Positions 60,787 to 64,000 of a DNA stretch of 64,000 nucleotides are shown piece by piece (within the stretch, counting starts at the first letter, position 1; every line of letters starts with the position of its first letter). Source of the stretch: Pseudoalteromonas sp. 0303 (GTDB taxonomy: Bacteria > Pseudomonadota > Gammaproteobacteria > Enterobacterales > Alteromonadaceae); NCBI RefSeq assembly GCF_013349995.1, contig NZ_JABVXF010000010.1, positions 59,965 through 123,964 on the forward strand. Reading direction: 5' to 3'. The notes beneath the pieces were generated by a model. The model was not told where the DNA came from and did no database searches. It worked only from the letters and a program-made list of their open reading frames with translations. Position numbers and translations under genes: made by a program.

Positions 60787-63570
60787 ATGAATAAACAAAG
60801 CCAGTTGACTCTCAGCACTCAGCTTAATCTAGACTCAAAAGCAATCAGCAGTGCATCACAGCAATCACCTAATGATGCCTTAAAAATGCTGGCTGAGCAG
60901 AGCTTAACTGCCCGAAATATCGTGATTGGTAAGCAAAGCGTGCAAATGGACGTGCTAATCAATAACTCATGGCAAACACTGCGCTTATCAACAGAGCAAG
61001 AAAACCTCAAAACTGAGCGCTTTTTAGCGGCCAATATTCAATTAAGTAGTGATGGTAAACAGCTGACTATCACACCAGCACCGCTGACGATTACACTTGG
61101 CAAAAGCCAGCAATTACAAGCACTACTGAACTTGCTAACGCAAGGGAGTGCAAATACAAATATGCCGCACCCTGCTCAGATTGCGCCAAGTAAACCTTTA
61201 CTACAACTACCAACATTAAAAGCTGAGTTTGCTCTTAATAATAGCCTGGTTGCTCTTTTAAAAGCTGAAGCACCGCTTAAAGCCATTTTGCTGCCTGCTA
61301 CCAACCAACAAAATAGCTTTAATCTAAACATAATTAATCGCTTTGGGGATTCACTCCATCAGCAAAGTGTTAGCCAACAAAAAGTCGCCGAGTTGGTGGC
61401 TAAGCTAACCCCTGAAATGAATTTAAAATTAGCTGGGCAGCAAGTACAGTTAAGCGTTGCAAACAAGCAAAGTAATGAATTAACTTTACCGCTACCTACA
61501 ATATCGCCAAAACAAGCTAAGCAAATTCAAGCGCAGTGGCAATTTCATCCTCATGCATTAAAACTAATACCCCAGCAAGTTAAAAATACTGTTGAACTTA
61601 TAAATAAAGCACCTGTGCAACAAATACTGTTAAAGAACTCGCTATCAGAGACATTCAATCAAGCATTAAAAAGCCAAGCTGTTGAGCCTAAGAGTGAGTT
61701 GCTTGCGCCATCGAGCAGCTCAAATTCACCCATTAGCTCTTGGCTAAAAGACAGTTTTGCTGATTTAAAAAAGCGTATTAGTGATGCAGTGCGCTATTTT
61801 GAAAAGCTCCCTGCTACCACCAAAGCGGCTGTTTACCAGTCAACGCATCAGCTGATTGAAAGCAAAAATACGATTAGCCAACTGGGCTTTAATGCTAATA
61901 AAATCAATATAGTAAAGTTTGCCGCTATTCAACAAAGCGCGCCACAACACGCCGCCCCCCAAGCATCGCAAAAAACCAGTGAGCCAGTTACAGCAAATAC
62001 GCCATTACCTGCGACTAAACAGACAGAGCCATTAACCGAAAGTCAGTCTACAAAGCAAGTTAGCTTACCCGTGAGTTATAACAAGGCTCCACCTTTAATA
62101 CAGTTACTGCAACGGATAAAAGTCAGTTTAGAGCCGCTTGTTAGTGCGCAAACTCAGGCGAGTCAACCAGCAATAAACAGTAGCAAAACACAACCACCAT
62201 TGCTGAGCACAGATAACACTTTGCAAAAAACACCTGCAGACAACAAAGCGGTTAGCGGCGCTGTTACTGCCATGAAATCTGACAAACCAGCCACAGAGCA
62301 GCTCGCCCAAGCTAAAAGTAACCTTGCTAATTCAGTAGTTAAAAATCCGAGTGAACAGGTTACACAAACTAAACAAGCGACATTAAACTCAGCCCCAAAT
62401 TCTACTGCACAAAATGTAAGGCCAGACTTAAAAGGGGCAATAACCCCTTCTCAACAACAAGCTGAGCAAGCTGTAAAAACAGTATCTAAAAATCTTCTAG
62501 CAGCGCCTAATGAACAAATAAAACAAAATAATCTAGCAACTCGAGCGCCAGTTGAGCAAACAGCAGGGTTACAAAAAGTTGCCCAGCAGCAAACTCAATT
62601 CCACGCTCCCTTTTTAGCAACAAAAGAACCAAACTTAGCTCAACCCTTATTGCCGATAAGACCGATTGAGGCCACGCTGATTGCTAAGCTATTACCGCTT
62701 CCTGAAAGCAAACCTTTAGCAAGCACACCTCTACCGGTGCAATTAACAGAAAAACTTGTAGCTCTGAGTGAGCAAAACACATCGTCTTCGGTAGATTTGA
62801 ATCGACTCGTTAATCAAGCATTTAATCGCATGATCTCGAGTCAAAACATGCATCCTACTACGATTGAACGAGAGCTTTTAAGTATCCTCAGGCCAACAGC
62901 ATTACCTAGCCAAACTCAGCAAGCGAGCTTTAGCCAAGGGTTAGAACAATTAGCAGTGGCTTCACTTGCCGCGCCAATTATTAATCAAGCACCAACCAAC
63001 CTTAGTTTTAATAATCAAACAGGTCTTGATGCCTTACTGCAAGTGTTAGTGCCCAACTTTAAAGCCGTTAACGGCAATAAATTACTCGAGCAGCTACAGC
63101 AGCCTGCGATGCAAGCCATGGCGGCTGAAGCCTCACAACTAAAAAACACGTTGGCTCAGGTGCAAACAACTCCTATCAATCAGCAACAAGATAACAGTGC
63201 TTTAGCACAGTTTTTCTTACCGATGAAGTTACCTCCTGAAACAGGGCAAACAGAAATCAGCTTAGGACAGTATAAAAAGCCAAGTAAAAATAAACTCGAA
63301 GCGAAAAATGTCTGGTTTGTGCGCTTGAACTTTGATTATGCACAGCTTGGCAAGTTACAAATTACCGCAGAGGTGATGGATAAAGCGGTTGATTGCCAGT
63401 TGCTCGCTTCTTCACAAGAAGTGACAGCGCTTGCTCATCCGCATTTAGAAACGCTGCGTCATAAATTAGCAGGCCATGGCTTAAATGTAGGTGAGTTAAA
63501 CTTGCAACAAGGAACGTCAAACCACCAAGCTTTTTATAAATCCCATGCGATTATTAACATTAAGGTGTAA
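60787..63570 (+). CDS. very large FliK-like protein (flagellar hook-length control C-terminal domain)
   Basis: 927 residues, about twice a typical FliK. Residues about 1-835 are rich in Gln, Ala, Ser, Thr, Leu and Pro, with few hydrophobic clusters and no signal peptide. The last ~90 form a FliK C-terminal (Flg_hook) domain: VWFVRLNFDYAQLGKLQIT, DCQLLASSQEVTALAH, LETLRHKLAGHGLNVGELNL. In flagella this domain binds the FlhB C-terminal fragment to switch export specificity. Here the next gene encodes just such a fragment. Whether it sets hook length or another secreted length is unknown. The ribosome site is weak. Confidence 0.8.
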   Translation: MNKQSQLTLSTQLNLDSKAISSASQQSPNDALKMLAEQSLTARNIVIGKQSVQMDVLINNSWQTLRLSTEQENLKTERFLAANIQLSSDGKQLTITPAPLTITLGKSQQLQALLNLLTQGSANTNMPHPAQIAPSKPLLQLPTLKAEFALNNSLVALLKAEAPLKAILLPATNQQNSFNLNIINRFGDSLHQQSVSQQKVAELVAKLTPEMNLKLAGQQVQLSVANKQSNELTLPLPTISPKQAKQIQAQWQFHPHALKLIPQQVKNTVELINKAPVQQILLKNSLSETFNQALKSQAVEPKSELLAPSSSSNSPISSWLKDSFADLKKRISDAVRYFEKLPATTKAAVYQSTHQLIESKNTISQLGFNANKINIVKFAAIQQSAPQHAAPQASQKTSEPVTANTPLPATKQTEPLTESQSTKQVSLPVSYNKAPPLIQLLQRIKVSLEPLVSAQTQASQPAINSSKTQPPLLSTDNTLQKTPADNKAVSGAVTAMKSDKPATEQLAQAKSNLANSVVKNPSEQVTQTKQATLNSAPNSTAQNVRPDLKGAITPSQQQAEQAVKTVSKNLLAAPNEQIKQNNLATRAPVEQTAGLQKVAQQQTQFHAPFLATKEPNLAQPLLPIRPIEATLIAKLLPLPESKPLASTPLPVQLTEKLVALSEQNTSSSVDLNRLVNQAFNRMISSQNMHPTTIERELLSILRPTALPSQTQQASFSQGLEQLAVASLAAPIINQAPTNLSFNNQTGLDALLQVLVPNFKAVNGNKLLEQLQQPAMQAMAAEASQLKNTLAQVQTTPINQQQDNSALAQFFLPMKLPPETGQTEISLGQYKKPSKNKLEAKNVWFVRLNFDYAQLGKLQITAEVMDKAVDCQLLASSQEVTALAHPHLETLRHKLAGHGLNVGELNLQQGTSNHQAFYKSHAIINIKV

Positions 63571-63575
63571 TTCTT

Positions 63576-63884
63576 ATGAGTGAACAAGCGGTGTATAAAT
63601 CAGCAATTGGCTTACTCTACGAAGCTGGTAGCTCGCCACGAGTAACCAGTAAAGGCTTTGGTGAATTGGCTGAAGAAATCGTCAAACTTGCTGAGCAAAA
63701 AGGTATTTTGATACACCAAGATGCGGATTTAGCACAAACCTTATCGCATCTTGAGTTAGGTGAAGAAATACCGAAAGAGCTCTATTATGTCATTGCCGAG
63801 TTAATTGCTTTTTCGTACGTATTGCGTGGTAAATTCCCACCGGGTTGGCAAGACTTTCAAGGTAAGCTCAACATTCAAGCCTAG
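63576..63884 (+). CDS. stand-alone FlhB C-terminal-domain homologue
   Basis: 102 residues. AIGLLYEAGSSPRVTSKGFGEL, AEEIVKLAEQKGILIHQDADL and LELGEEIPKELYYVIAELIAFSYVL align with the part of FlhB that follows the autocleaved NPTH site. The four membrane helices and the NPTH motif are absent, so the protein corresponds to the cleaved FlhB-CC fragment. Similar orphans are FlhX of Helicobacter and YlqH of Bacillus. It lies five bases after the FliK-like gene and should be its partner. Confidence 0.88.
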   Translation: MSEQAVYKSAIGLLYEAGSSPRVTSKGFGELAEEIVKLAEQKGILIHQDADLAQTLSHLELGEEIPKELYYVIAELIAFSYVLRGKFPPGWQDFQGKLNIQA

Positions 63885-63924
63885 TGCTCAAATGTACTCA
63901 AATAAAAAAGCGCCTTATTGGGCC

Positions 63925-63961
63925 AATGCCAGTCAGTTAAGCTGACTGGCATTTCTTTTTT
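63925..63961 (+). terminator. terminator after the FlhB-like gene
   Basis: AATGCCAGTCAG (63925-63936) pairs with CTGACTGGCATT (63942-63953), 12 bp, followed by TCTTTTTTT. No gene is visible in the remaining 39 bases. Confidence 0.88.
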
Positions 63962-64000
63962 TATGTGGGTACTTTGATGGCTTAGGCTTTATCGCTCTTG

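Noticed and set aside
63955..64000. Possible end of a minus-strand gene at the right edge (reading KSDKA then stop)
   Set aside because: Only five codons are visible, and one of three frames ends there by chance often; the double-sided terminator makes a convergent gene plausible but not supported.
1..64000. tRNA, rRNA, CRISPR, insertion sequences, prophage or integrase genes
   Set aside because: Looked for cloverleaf-type GC-rich stretches, regular spaced repeats and transposase or integrase motifs; none seen.

Overview
This window reads as a chromosomal core segment of a marine gammaproteobacterium, most likely an alteromonad of the Pseudoalteromonas type. That assignment is an inference. 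It rests on gene content (smrB, prmB, aroC, fadIJ, efpL, the ccm cluster beside flagellar-type genes, and GGDEF/EAL proteins), an AT-leaning composition judged by eye, and simple hairpin-plus-T terminators between convergent genes. I see no rRNA, tRNA, CRISPR array, insertion sequence, integrase or phage gene. Coding density is high and strand use alternates in operon-sized blocks.

Layout. 0-6.3 kb: an edge-truncated membrane protein, a glutathione S-transferase gene divergent from a LysR regulator with a clear T-N11-A operator between them, and a ToxR/CadC-type regulator with a periplasmic propeller beside a membrane protein fused to a spermidine-synthase-like domain. 6.3-12.1 kb: aroC, prmB, smrB, an AEC-type carrier, a RidA/ASCH/SDR operon and sixA. 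12.3-18.2 kb: a cytoplasmic M16 peptidase with a TTG start, a PAS-GGDEF-EAL protein, a small membrane gene that looks frameshifted and a small multi-pass protein. 18.3-24.8 kb: a six-gene minus-strand operon RDD / SpoIIM-like / DUF4129-like / DUF4350 / MoxR / DUF58. 25-30.3 kb: efpL, a YjbR-like protein, an acetyltransferase and fadIJ with a FadR-like palindrome. 30.7-37.5 kb: a second MoxR/DUF58 operon of the Bat type (MoxR, DUF58, DUF4381, BatA, a BatB-BatC fusion, BatD). 37.6-46.4 kb: an ECF sigma factor with its membrane partner, a class I aminotransferase, a GAF protein, a REC-PP2C-HATPase/STAS partner-switching pair, yciH and a large sensor GGDEF-EAL protein. 46.5-49.7 kb: a phenylalanine leader peptide and attenuator in front of pheA, then dsbB, a comEA-like gene and yebG under a textbook LexA box. 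49.8-52.9 kb: putP and an EAL-HDOD protein. 53-60.7 kb: the complete cytochrome c maturation operon ccmABCDEFGHI followed by mlaA. 60.8-64 kb: a very large FliK-like protein and a stand-alone homologue of the FlhB C-terminal fragment.

The genes work as separate housekeeping modules: aromatic amino acid supply (aroC, pheA, a class I aminotransferase), anaerobic-type beta-oxidation (fadIJ), thiol redox and cytochrome c assembly (dsbB, ccm), and cell-envelope or stress functions linked to the two MoxR operons. Signalling genes are dense: three c-di-GMP-type proteins, a partner-switching module, an ECF sigma factor and a ToxR-like regulator. The clearest regulatory structures are the Phe attenuator, the LexA box, the LysR operator and the FadR-like palindrome. 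The most unusual protein-level observation is the FliK-like / orphan FlhB-CC pair at the right edge. I did not find a system that I can defend as wholly new.
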